Of a DNA stretch of 61,432 nucleotides, positions 1 to 9,200 are shown one piece after another. The notes below the pieces were generated by a model. The model saw only the letters and a list, made by a program, of their open reading frames with translations, was not told the DNA's origin and did not search any database. Origin of the DNA: a virus; the IMG/VR virus record IMGVR_UViG_3300021963_000138, positions 1-61,432 of that record. One strand, 5' to 3'. The position numbers were made by a program, and so were the translations under genes. How positions within the stretch are numbered: the first letter of the stretch is position 1; the number at the start of each line of letters is the position of its first letter.

Positions 1-952
1 TAATTGCGCTGTCATCAGCAGCGTATGTGTTAACATACACTTTCATTGCGCTATTCAACGTACCAACAAACTTAGTGTTTGTAGGTGCTTCGAATGTACC
101 TTCTGTTGTTCTTGCGAACGCAGAAGTTGTAGCACTTTGAAGAATTGTCAATGCTTGTGGGCTAACAACAGCCCAGTTACCTGCACCGCGACGTGTACGC
201 TGAGCGATCACGTTAGCAACACGGTTGATAGCAACTGCCAAAGCGGCATGCTCATCACCAACGAATGTAGCTGTACCAGACACACCTGTCTGATCGTATG
301 CTACTGTGTTGCTTGCGCCAGAAGCTAAAGTACCTAAGCTACGTAGAACTTCTTGGTCGATCTCAGCAGTGATCTCTTGTGCAAGAGCTGCCATGATCTC
401 AGCTTCGATGTCAATACCTTGTTGGGCTTGTGCATCTTGTGCTGCTTCAAAAGTCCAGCGAGCTGACAACTTACGTGTCTTGGCTTCAACTGTTTGCTTC
501 AAGATTTGGATGCTTAGTTTGTTACCAGCAACACCTTCTTTTGCTGCTGTAGCATCAGCTTTTCCTGGTGCAACACCAGAATAGCCTTCAGCAATCTTGA
601 ATGGGCTTAGTGCCTCTTCACCAGCTGTTGTAGATCCACCTGTAGCATCAGTGAAGCTATCTGAATAGCGAACACGTAGAGTGTGGATTTGACCAACTGG
701 GCCAGTCATTGGTTGTACGCCAACCAATTCATTAGCGATGACCGTAGGCATCACACGTCTGATCACTGGAAGGATCACACGATTTAGGGTTGCAACGTTG
801 CCAGCGGATGTAGCTCCAGCTGTGGCGCTCTCTGCCAAATACTTGCGGGTATTCTCTAGAGTAGCTGCCATTACTGAACGCTTGTTACCTTGAAGACCTT
901 CTAAAAGAGCTTCTTTGGTTTCCGACCAGCGTGACTCGAGTAATTGTGACAT
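1..952 (-). CDS. 23: Major capsid protein gp23 (3' end beyond window)
   Basis: This is the major head protein that forms the hexamers of the T4-type capsid. About 317 N-terminal codons are visible; the C terminus lies beyond position 1. The start MSQLLESRWSETKEALLEG follows a strong Shine-Dalgarno sequence (AAGGAG) in the short gap after gp22. The stretch LVGVQPMTGPVGQIHTLR is the conserved N-terminal core of T4-like gp23. A segment YLAE/S near residue 41 fits the (L/I)xE cleavage rule of the gp21 protease and may mark the mature N terminus; that is inference. It is the last visible gene of the minus-strand head operon, directly after protease and scaffold as in T4. Confidence 0.95.
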   Translation of the reverse strand, partial: MSQLLESRWSETKEALLEGLQGNKRSVMAATLENTRKYLAESATAGATSAGNVATLNRVILPVIRRVMPTVIANELVGVQPMTGPVGQIHTLRVRYSDSFTDATGGSTTAGEEALSPFKIAEGYSGVAPGKADATAAKEGVAGNKLSIQILKQTVEAKTRKLSARWTFEAAQDAQAQQGIDIEAEIMAALAQEITAEIDQEVLRSLGTLASGASNTVAYDQTGVSGTATFVGDEHAALAVAINRVANVIAQRTRRGAGNWAVVSPQALTILQSATTSAFARTTEGTFEAPTNTKFVGTLNSAMKVYVNTYAADDSAI

Positions 953-963
953 TATAGTTCTCC

Positions 964-2058
964 TTAAACTTTTAGTCCCGCAAGCCTGCGGATGTCAAAA
1001 ATTTCAGCAGTTTTTTCTTCACTGCTAAAAGATTGTGCCTGTTTTTTATCGCCTGTCATTTCTTTGCCTTCTGTTAATGTTTTCTTAGCAGGTGCACCAC
1101 CGTTCATTACTGATGGGATGTACTTGTCGTAAGCTGTACGTAGTTTGTCTGTTTGAACTGATTCTAGTAATTCTTTCATTACTACACGCTTGTCTCCACT
1201 TAATGGGCCGAGCAATTCGCTCATAACTTCTTTGCGGCTCATTGCGTCTTGTGCAATACGTAGTTCTTGTTCACGACTTTCTACTAATTTTTGTGTTTCT
1301 GCAACAATCTTTGCTGCTTCTTCAAGTTCTTGCTCTTTTGTAGCAACTACTTTTAGAAGTTTTGCTGTTTCGCTTTTCTCATTGAGATGGCTTGCAGCAT
1401 ATTCGCTAGCGAAGCTTTCAAAAATTCTGCGACCAAAATCATTTCTGCGGGCAGCATCGATATCTTCACGCAACTGTACCATTTCAGATTTTAGTCCTTT
1501 GGAGACTGTTTCTTGAATGATAGCTGATGAGCGAGCAATAAAATCTTTCTTAACTTGTTCAAACTTAGCTTTGCTTTCGCGTACTAGTTTGACTTTTGTT
1601 TCAGCCAAGTCTTTCTTGTCTGCATGGAATTCTGCGATTTCTTTCGCTAGTGCGTCCACGATAAAAGATTCTAATTTACCGACGTTGTTAGCAACTGCTT
1701 TACGATCTTCGTGTAGTTCTGCAAGTTCTTTGCGCAAATTATTCAATACAAATGCTTCCATTGCTGTAGCATCTTCTTTCATTTTTTGTGCATACTTGGC
1801 ACGGGCTTCGATAAGTCCTTGACGGTCTTCTGCTAGCTCTGATAGCTCTGCCTGTAGGCGGTCTGCTAACATTGCTTCTACAGCTTCGACCATTGCGGAT
1901 TTGTCGTGCTCATACTTTTGTGCAAATTCTTCACGTAGCGTGGCAGTGACTTGGTCACGGTTTTCTTGAATTCTGCTTTGCCAAGCGGTTTCAATTTCCG
2001 ATTTAAGTTCTTCGGAAATCACATTGTTTTCAAACAACTGTTTAACGAAATCTAGCAT
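964..2058 (-). CDS. 22: Prohead core scaffold protein gp22
   Basis: This 364-residue protein is the main internal scaffold on which the prohead shell assembles; in T4 it is later degraded by gp21. It is almost entirely charged, heptad-like helix (roughly residues 20-270, rich in Glu, Lys, Ala), as expected for a coiled-coil core protein, and is longer than T4 gp22 (about 270). The start MLDFVKQLFENNVISEELK and the terminal IFDIRRLAGLKV resemble cyanophage gp22. A strong Shine-Dalgarno (AGGAG) precedes the ATG. It lies between the protease and gp23, the T4 order. Identification rests on position plus composition and the N-terminal pattern. Confidence 0.88.
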   Translation of the reverse strand: MLDFVKQLFENNVISEELKSEIETAWQSRIQENRDQVTATLREEFAQKYEHDKSAMVEAVEAMLADRLQAELSELAEDRQGLIEARAKYAQKMKEDATAMEAFVLNNLRKELAELHEDRKAVANNVGKLESFIVDALAKEIAEFHADKKDLAETKVKLVRESKAKFEQVKKDFIARSSAIIQETVSKGLKSEMVQLREDIDAARRNDFGRRIFESFASEYAASHLNEKSETAKLLKVVATKEQELEEAAKIVAETQKLVESREQELRIAQDAMSRKEVMSELLGPLSGDKRVVMKELLESVQTDKLRTAYDKYIPSVMNGGAPAKKTLTEGKEMTGDKKQAQSFSSEEKTAEIFDIRRLAGLKV

Positions 2059-2073
2059 GTGATTCTCCTACTG

Positions 2074-2703
2074 TTATTTGAGACCTCTGATGATTCTCAC
2101 CAGACTCTCTGCTATGTATTTCTGTGCCTTTGGGTCGCCTTTGACTTCTTGTGCTATTTTAAATGCCTGGTTTCCACCTAATGTATTCATTAAATGTTCG
2201 TATACTGGAGTTGGGTAAGCTCCCGGGGCGCTAGGTTGTGCTACAATATCAACCGTGATAATTTCAAAACCTTGAACATTACCACTGCCATCTACTTCAC
2301 CGGAACCTCTACTCGATACACCCAACTTGACTCCCGACTCTAACATGGTCTGTACTAGCTGACCCATTGGAGTTGGGATGATTTTAAGTTTTCCGTAGCC
2401 GTTAGGACCATCCATCCACATCTTGGTAATCATATGACTAACACGATCTAGATTGATTTTTAAATCCTGAGGATGATCTAACTCTCCACAAACTGAATAT
2501 CCGCCAGAGATCTGCTCGTTAAGCGTTTTGACAGCCTTGCCAATCTCAAAGGAAGAATAAATTCGCTGGTTCTGATTACGGATATCTCCTTGAATACAGA
2601 TACCGTTCAGATGCAGCGATTTTTTATCGCCTTCACCTTCGCTCTCCAAGACAATCTTAGCCTGGTCAAAACTCAATTGTTCGCTGAGGTTAGTTTTCAC
2701 CAT
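2074..2703 (-). CDS. 21: Prohead protease gp21
   Basis: This serine protease matures the T4-type prohead by cutting scaffold, core and capsid proteins after (L/I)xE. The 209-residue length matches the family (T4 about 212). Visible motifs are GELDHPQ with the likely catalytic His at residue 77 and GVSSRGSG with the likely nucleophile at Ser130 or Ser131, a herpesvirus-assemblin-like layout. The segment VDIVAQPSAPGAYPTPVYE is typical of gp21. It lies between the acidic core protein and the scaffold. The Shine-Dalgarno is weak (AGGG), so translation may be coupled to the gene 9 bases upstream. Confidence 0.93.
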   Translation of the reverse strand: MVKTNLSEQLSFDQAKIVLESEGEGDKKSLHLNGICIQGDIRNQNQRIYSSFEIGKAVKTLNEQISGGYSVCGELDHPQDLKINLDRVSHMITKMWMDGPNGYGKLKIIPTPMGQLVQTMLESGVKLGVSSRGSGEVDGSGNVQGFEIITVDIVAQPSAPGAYPTPVYEHLMNTLGGNQAFKIAQEVKGDPKAQKYIAESLVRIIRGLK

Positions 2704-2712
2704 TGCGCCCTA

Positions 2713-3618
2713 TTATCTACGACCACGGAAAAGACTTGCTTTGTCAACTGAACCGGAAGATCCACCTGCTCCGCTGAATTTGCCTTCAGCTTCGCCTTTC
2801 TTCTCTGCACCATGGCCTGGCTCTTTCTTAGAGAAAGCACCACCTGCCTTGCCGCCTGGAACGTTGATGTTGCCTGCGTTATCTTCTTTTGGTGTACCTT
2901 TGAATAGGCTTGAACCGCCTAGTTGGCCACCACCTGCACCTGCGTACTTAGGTGCTTCTTCTTTGCTGCTTAGAATGTTAGCTGTTGTGCCGCCCATATC
3001 GTTCTTGCCTGCAACGATAGATTTAGCATTTGTGCTAGAACCTTGGCTTAGTTTACCAGTACCAGCTAAAGCACCTTCAGCTGCACCTTTCTTTTCTGCG
3101 CCATGACCACCTGGAACTTTTTCAACGTACTCACGTACTGTTTCTAGATCAAAGTCGTCTTTCATTTCATCTGGTGCGCCCATATCATCGCCCATATCGT
3201 CACCTTCTTCGCCGCCAAGTGCGTCAAAGCGTGATTGTAGTTCGTCTACAATAGCGTCTAAGTCTTGAAATAGCTCTTCTTCAGATTCGCTACCTAAGTC
3301 TTCACCTTCTTCTTCTGGACCAATTTCTCCAGCTAGGTCGTCGCCCATATCACCAGCAGGGCCGCCTGTTTCGTCATCGCCTTCGTAGGCAATGTCTTCA
3401 AATTCTTCGTCAACTTTTTCTTCTTCAGCATCTTCATCTTCTGCTGCTTCGTCAACTTCTTCTTCCTCTTCTTCATCATCCATTTCGGCTTCGATGAGGT
3501 TTTCGTAAATTTCGCGAGATTTTCCAACTACATATTCGTGGAATAATTCTTCTGCTTTAGCTTGATCGTCGTTGACCAAGCGTTCGAGCATTTGCTCAAG
3601 TAATGATTTATCTGCCAT
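2713..3618 (-). CDS. Acidic prohead core protein, gp67-like
   Basis: This 301-residue protein has a short helical N-terminal domain (about residues 1-45, ending ENLIEAE), then a very acidic Glu/Asp tract (about 46-160), then a Gly/Ser/Lys-rich tail. The tail holds two copies of a motif around GHGAEKKG (near residues 170 and 267). T4 gp67, encoded between portal and protease, is likewise a small helix followed by an acidic tail and is cut by gp21; position and composition match, but this protein is nearly four times longer. LIE/A at the end of the helix fits the gp21 cleavage rule. The gp67 assignment is inference from synteny and pattern. A late-type promoter lies about 40 bases upstream. Confidence 0.6.
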   Translation of the reverse strand: MADKSLLEQMLERLVNDDQAKAEELFHEYVVGKSREIYENLIEAEMDDEEEEEEVDEAAEDEDAEEEKVDEEFEDIAYEGDDETGGPAGDMGDDLAGEIGPEEEGEDLGSESEEELFQDLDAIVDELQSRFDALGGEEGDDMGDDMGAPDEMKDDFDLETVREYVEKVPGGHGAEKKGAAEGALAGTGKLSQGSSTNAKSIVAGKNDMGGTTANILSSKEEAPKYAGAGGGQLGGSSLFKGTPKEDNAGNINVPGGKAGGAFSKKEPGHGAEKKGEAEGKFSGAGGSSGSVDKASLFRGRR

Positions 3619-3654
3619 GTTGTATTCTCCTTCAAGATGGTTAGGCTGTGTTTT

Positions 3655-3662
3655 TATTTAAC
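3655..3662 (-). promoter_or_regulatory. Putative late promoter (GTTAAATA)
   Basis: The minus strand reads GTTAAATA, one change from the NATAAATA late consensus of T4-like phages, about 40 bases before the gp67-like start. It would give the core-protease-scaffold-capsid genes their own late transcript. The same variant precedes gp6 and one fibre gene in this window. Confidence 0.5.
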
Positions 3663-3682
3663 ATTAAGATTACAATCTGGGG

Positions 3683-4339
3683 TTAAATGGTAGTTTTTTG
3701 AACGTTTTCTGTTGTATAAGTACAGTCCGGAAACTTTTTATAAAATTCTTCGTAGGTAGTGTGTTTGAGATTTTTTAACTGTATTCCTAATTGATCCGGA
3801 ATAAAATCTCCAGAATTTATTACTCTGTGGTATTGTATGTTTCTAAAATCTCTAATAGTTCTTTCGGTTTGACTCAACCAGTTTCCGTGAAAAGTGGCTG
3901 TATCGTTGCTTTTTTTATAATTGTAAGTATCTGCATACACGTTGTTAAACTTACCTTGCAAGCCTTGATAATCGAATCCAAAAATGTAGATATCTCTATG
4001 TCCTTGTTCTGATGCAAACCATAATGCTGTAGGTCCTGAACTCCATCCTTTATGTGGATTAAACATGTTTAGATTATGTTTATTACTAATTCCTTTATTA
4101 GGGTTAGTCCATACAGAGTGAGTTTTGTGATAGCCGGAAGCTACAATTTCGTTGATCATTTTAACATCTACTGCTATTAAATGATGCGGTTCAAACTCTC
4201 TATAGATAGCATTGCAGGCATAGACTATGCCTTTATCTAGTAAGTTTTTGTGATTTAGTTGTAGTCTGCTTGTACCGTTGCCCAATACAAATGCAACATT
4301 ATTCTGCTGGTTGCTCTGCTTCACCGGCTGGTGCTCCAT
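3683..4339 (-). CDS. DUF115 / MptE-like Rossmann protein in the head operon
   Basis: A protein of about 218 residues. The N terminus VAFVLGNGTSR, followed by GIVYACNAIYREFEPHHL, is the nucleotide-binding-like start of the DUF115/MptE family, seen in sugar- and cofactor-modifying enzymes. A GWSSGPTALWFA segment and DIYIFGFDYQG follow, as in bacterial members. The reaction cannot be read from the sequence. The frame is open from a TTG at 4354, but the ATG at 4339 is the likelier start; both overlap the upstream gene. It sits between portal and core protein, where T4 has no such gene, so it is probably an acquired passenger. A late-phage glycan or nucleotide modification role is possible. Confidence 0.6.
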   Translation of the reverse strand: MEHQPVKQSNQQNNVAFVLGNGTSRLQLNHKNLLDKGIVYACNAIYREFEPHHLIAVDVKMINEIVASGYHKTHSVWTNPNKGISNKHNLNMFNPHKGWSSGPTALWFASEQGHRDIYIFGFDYQGLQGKFNNVYADTYNYKKSNDTATFHGNWLSQTERTIRDFRNIQYHRVINSGDFIPDQLGIQLKNLKHTTYEEFYKKFPDCTYTTENVQKTTI

Positions 4340-4550
4340 ACATCTGTCTAACAAATTCTAATTCAGAATCACGCTCATATTCATGAGCTTCTGCTTGCAT
4401 ACGCAATCTGTTAATTTGTCTTAGTGTAAGGCGGGTTTTTCTAGTATCTCCTCTTTTAAGAACAGAACTATCTTTGTTATTTTCATAGCGACGATCAACT
4501 GCAAAGTCGTTATTGTTGTCGTTAAAATAAAGGAATTCTAATAGGAGCAT
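4299..4550 (-). CDS. Small conserved protein downstream of portal
   Basis: An 83-residue protein if begun at the ATG at 4550 (MLLLEFLYFNDNNND). A GTG at 4595 would add 15 residues and overlap the portal stop. The middle is very basic (KRGDTRKTRLTLRQINRLR), and the C terminus ends in an acidic, Ala/Pro/Glu tail similar to that of the portal protein. Small proteins of this kind lie between gp20 and gp21 in T4-like cyanophages, and T4 has prohead core genes there. A prohead role is inferred from place only. It overlaps the next gene by about 40 bases. Confidence 0.6.
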   Translation of the reverse strand: MLLLEFLYFNDNNNDFAVDRRYENNKDSSVLKRGDTRKTRLTLRQINRLRMQAEAHEYERDSELEFVRQMYGAPAGEAEQPAE

Positions 4551-4560
4551 ACGATATTTA

Positions 4561-6258
4561 TCATTGAACCGGTTGTTCAGCAGGCGCTGCTTCACCTTCT
4601 ACGCCTGTATCTGCTGGTGCTTCTTCAGGTGCTTCTTCGGCTTGTGCCGCTAGATCTTGTTGGGCACCACTTGGAGTAATGCCCACTGAACGCATTTGTC
4701 CGCCAGCATCTAACGCTGGTTTTAGATTTCCGCCTTGTTCCTCTCTCCACAGCTTTTCGTTTTCTGTAATCTCTTCTTGTGTCATGCCTAAGAAGCGTTT
4801 CATAGCAAATCGTTTGCTGAGATGAGGTATTTCTTGTAGCTGTGCAAACGTAGCTGCACGGGCTGTATCTAGTTCACTTTGACGATAGGCCGCAAAGTTC
4901 TGTGGAGGATTAAACTTTAACTCAAATAGACTTGGATCAATGTTTACTCCATTATTCTCCAACCACATTTTAAATTCTAAGTCAAATGTTTCAATAATCA
5001 TTGACTGTAGACGCTCGCAATATTTGTTAAAACGCAGTTCTTGAATATAGGCTGTTCCTACTTTGCCGTCGGCAACAGTGTTGCTGGCTTCTTCAATACC
5101 TGTTGGCAAATAGGCAGCGGGAATTCTTAAAGCACGGAATAATTTGTTGGTAAAAAAGCGTAAATCTGTAATTTCACCAAGATTTGTACCGCCTGCTAGT
5201 GTATCAACTTTTGATCCACGACCTTCTGCTGTCTGTGGAAAGAAGTAGTCTTCTGAAGCACTTAACGGATTATAACTAGCATCAATAACATTATTGCCGC
5301 CTCCAGTTGAGCTAGGAATACGTCTTTGTTGAATTTCGTTTTTTACACGTTCTACAAAGCTCATGGCCATGTGCGCCGGCATATTTCCAACGTCAATGTA
5401 AAATATACGTCTTTCTGGAGCACGTTGTACACGATAGATAATGATAGCATCTTCAAGCAATTCTTTCTGCTTGTATACTTTGAATACTGATTCTAGTAGC
5501 GAATTACCAAAAGGATAGTTAGTATCGATACCTTCACTTAGACTGATATGCACTACATTTTTTGCGTCAACAGTAACTTCATTTGTTTGATTATGGAACC
5601 GTGTGCCCGGAGGCTGACTAGCAGAGCCAACCATACCACGACCTTGACTTCCGCCACTAGTATATGAACTGGTACCACTAGGTGCAGTATTTGTAGTTCC
5701 GTGAGGAGTAACTGCAATTAAATCTTTAAAGTTAAAATTAATGTCTCTAATAACATACTGCTCAGGAATTTTACCTTCGCTTTCGTTTACAATAATTTTT
5801 GATACTTTGGCTGCATCAACAAACAACCATTTTTTAGTTTCAGGGTCGCGTATAAAAAATACATCTCCATACTTGAAAGCATTTCTAACTATGCGGAAAA
5901 TTCTAGTTTCGAATTGTTGTTGTTTGGTCCATTTTTGTAGACTTTCTTTGATTAGCTTGACTTCAGTGGAAGTAGGTTGGCCGCGAAAGAATGTTTGGAA
6001 TGGGGTTGCATTTTCTTTGTCTTTTTGAGTGCAGAACTCGGCAAGGATATCTAGAGCAGCATTAACTTCGCTGTCCATATCCATAGTATCGTATTGCATA
6101 TAACGCTCAACACGATTGGGTGTACCTGCATAAACATCTGGCAGATAGCTAGAATAATTTGCTCGAGCTGGACCTGGACGGCCACCACTTGACAATGGGC
6201 TTGACGAACCCATTTGGTTTCTAACATCAACAGGTGTAAAGTATTTTTTCCAACTCAT
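4561..6258 (-). CDS. 20: Portal vertex protein gp20
   Basis: The dodecameric portal protein through which DNA is packaged and to which the neck attaches. At 565 residues it is slightly longer than T4 gp20 (524). Family landmarks include RVERYMQYDTMDMDSEV near residue 50, KYGDVFFIRDP near 130, RAPERRIFYIDVGNMP near 280 in the clip/stem region, and RIPAAYLPTG near 385. The last 50 residues are Ala/Glu/Pro-rich and probably disordered. It begins 11 bases after the tape measure gene and heads the T4-order head cluster. Confidence 0.96.
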   Translation of the reverse strand: MSWKKYFTPVDVRNQMGSSSPLSSGGRPGPARANYSSYLPDVYAGTPNRVERYMQYDTMDMDSEVNAALDILAEFCTQKDKENATPFQTFFRGQPTSTEVKLIKESLQKWTKQQQFETRIFRIVRNAFKYGDVFFIRDPETKKWLFVDAAKVSKIIVNESEGKIPEQYVIRDINFNFKDLIAVTPHGTTNTAPSGTSSYTSGGSQGRGMVGSASQPPGTRFHNQTNEVTVDAKNVVHISLSEGIDTNYPFGNSLLESVFKVYKQKELLEDAIIIYRVQRAPERRIFYIDVGNMPAHMAMSFVERVKNEIQQRRIPSSTGGGNNVIDASYNPLSASEDYFFPQTAEGRGSKVDTLAGGTNLGEITDLRFFTNKLFRALRIPAAYLPTGIEEASNTVADGKVGTAYIQELRFNKYCERLQSMIIETFDLEFKMWLENNGVNIDPSLFELKFNPPQNFAAYRQSELDTARAATFAQLQEIPHLSKRFAMKRFLGMTQEEITENEKLWREEQGGNLKPALDAGGQMRSVGITPSGAQQDLAAQAEEAPEEAPADTGVEGEAAPAEQPVQ

Positions 6259-6269
6259 TTATAGTTCCG

Positions 6270-9200
6270 TTACGACATAAACATGTCTGTGCTCATTGCT
6301 CTTAATCCCCTTAACTGATTTGCATTCAAATCTACGCTTTCTCTATTTAAGGCAATTAATTGACCCATCTGTATATTTAACATTTCTAAACTTGCTACTA
6401 CCGCATTTAGACTCGATACTCCTCCGGCACTAGGGGCTCCCGAACCGGTGGCAGTATTTCGAACAGTTTGGGTTTCGACTACCGAACTTGCAGTAGTTGA
6501 TGCAGTAGTAGAAGGTGCTGGTGTTGGTGTTAATGCTGTTCTGGCGGTGTCTGTACTAGGAACATTTGAACCTGGATTGCTTAACAATGCCATTATGTCT
6601 TGTTGTTCTTTGCCAAATCTATTTACTACACCTGCACGCTCGTTGGGCTTACTCTTGCCAAAATGCTTCTTTCCATCATCCGCTCCCCTTTCTGCATAAA
6701 CAGCTTTTACCAATTGTTCGTCTGTCATGCCTGGCTTGAACACACTGTTAAAGATTCCCATCGCTCCACTAGGGCCGTGTTGTACAGCAGTACTATATAA
6801 CATTTCCTGAAGAGCTCGACTACCGTTAATTCTTGACTGTAGACCTTGATCTTTTAAGCCTTTTAAAGCCGTTCCGTATCCTTGTCCTAAAAATTCATTT
6901 TCGCTGTTGCCTAACGCACCGCTGGCTGCAACTTCTTTCCACACATCAACTGCTTTACCGCTGGTACTGCCAGTGTCTTTTTCTATGCCTGCATCACGTA
7001 ATTTTTTAGCAACATCTCCTTTTCCTGTTTTTTCAAGGAATTTAAGAAAATCGGTCATTGCTCCGGCTTTGGATGAAATTTGTTTTTTACCGTAGCTAGT
7101 GCCGCCACTTTTATCCCATCCAACAGTTCCGCTGCCTCGGCCTGCTGATTCGTATTTTTCTGCTATTGCTCCTAGACCTGTACCAATTGCAGATGCTCCA
7201 GGTACTTGTGGTACTGGTGCTGATCCAGATGTTGTTCCAGACGGAGGAGCAACCTGAGGAGCTCCTGATCCTCCTGCTCTCATTGCTTTAAAGGAATTAT
7301 ATAATGCCTGTGGGCTGCTAAAATCCAATCCAGGTTTCTTATCTTTTGCGCTAGCTTCTTCTTCTGCTTTTTTTGCAGCATCAAGTTCGGCTTTCTTTGC
7401 ATCAGATAATTCTTTGGTAGTAGTTGTTAGTCCTTCTTGTATTTTTTTACTATTTGCTGCCAATCGAGCTTCTATTTCTCTCTTTTTCTTTTCAGCGTCA
7501 GCTAATGCTTCTGCTGATTCAGCAGCATATCGATCTTCTCTATTTTTTGCTTTGGCTATAGAAATTGCTTCTATTTGGGCTTTTAGTTGTGCCCTTAAAG
7601 TTTTTTCCAGTTCTTTAGCATCTGCTGTCGCTTCTGTAGTTGATGAAGTACCAGTTGCTGGGTTTGATATACCTGCGCCGGGTGCGGCAGATCCAGTCTT
7701 TCCAGTCTTGGCGTTTAGATATGCTGTTTCTGAGGCTATTCTCTCACTTCTCGCTTGATTAGCCATATTAGTAAGACCAACAAAACTCCCTATATTTTCT
7801 ATTGTTCTAGCTAGACCAGATTGCGCTTTTTCGAGCAGATTCGCTTGCTGCCAATTTTTTTCATCTTGGTCTTCATCAATTTCATTTCCACCAACACCAA
7901 GTGCACCAGCAGCAGCATCAATAACATAACTACCACCAACTACTACGGCAGCTGTTGTTGCAGCAGTTTTGGCAGTTTCTAAAACTTTACCACCAGCTCC
8001 ACCACCGCCTTTACCACCTTTACCACCTTTACCACCTTTATCTAACAGGCCACCACCGTTTGCATCTCGAACATACAAAGCATTTAACGGAGTAGATCCC
8101 CGTTGAGCCATTTTAAATTCTTTAATGGCCAGTGCGCCTTTAAACAATATGGATGCTATTTTCATTGCACCTAATAGTATAGTGACGTTTTCAATATTAT
8201 CCATTAAGAATTTAAATGCTGGCATTACCCAATTTTCAACAAAGCCGGCCAGTTTCTTAAATGCTGATTCTAATTCCGGCAAATATTTTGCCACAGATTG
8301 AGTAATTCTGTTATTAAGTTCAGCAATTAACTGTTGGAATCTTTGTAGTTGTGCAGGATCTAATCCGTCTTTAGCCGCTGCTTGATCCTGAGCACGTTTT
8401 CTAGCTGCTGCTTGTTCTGCTTCTGACTGTTTTTTAATTTCTTCTAAGTTGGTTTTTTGTGCGGCAATATTTAAATTATCTAATACTAGTCCTTGTTGAA
8501 TATTATTACCTACGTTAGCATATAAATCAGAAATTCCAGCATTATTAACAGCTCTAGCTTCTGCTCTATATGTTTTATCTAAATTGTTAAGAGATGCCTG
8601 AGACACTGTGCCTGTTTGTTGTATCTCTCGATACATTGCATTTGCACCACCTGCTGATTTTTGCATCAAAGTGGCAAATTCTCTTCCGTGGTCGCTGGTA
8701 GCATTTCCAAATGCAATATATTCTTTCATGCCTTTTTGTGCAGTTGGCCCCAACGTTCTCATGTACTGTGTAAGTCTTTCTGCACCTTCAGGATCCATCT
8801 TTGACAGTCTTATACGATAGGCAGCATCAGCCATTAAGGCATCTTGTTCAGCTTTAAGTGCATCTTTGCTTTTGCCTGTCAATTTAGACAGTTCATCCAG
8901 ATTCTTTAGATAAGTTGCACTGCCTGCAACCAGTTGTTCATCAGTTTGTCCTTGCAATTTTCCAGTCTTAGCAAGGATTCCAACATACTGAGCCATTCCG
9001 CTATTAATGTCTTCAGTGCTATATCCTAATCTAGCCAAATCATCATTTAACGGATTTTTTCGAATCTTGGACCCAAGTTCGGCCAATCGTCTAGCACCAT
9101 CACCTGCGCCTTGACCTAATAAAGCTATTGATTCACCGTTCTTTGCAATCACTCCAGCAAATTGATCAAAAGTCATGCCAGCACTGGTAGCAGAATTGAT

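Noticed and set aside
306-584. Plus-strand frame opposite gp23
   Set aside because: Shadow of the capsid gene; the minus-strand frame is continuous and clearly gp23.
4555-4562. GATAAATA on the minus strand at the portal stop
   Set aside because: Matches the late octamer but lies only five bases from the preferred start of the next gene, so it would not give a usable leader; kept out as a chance match.
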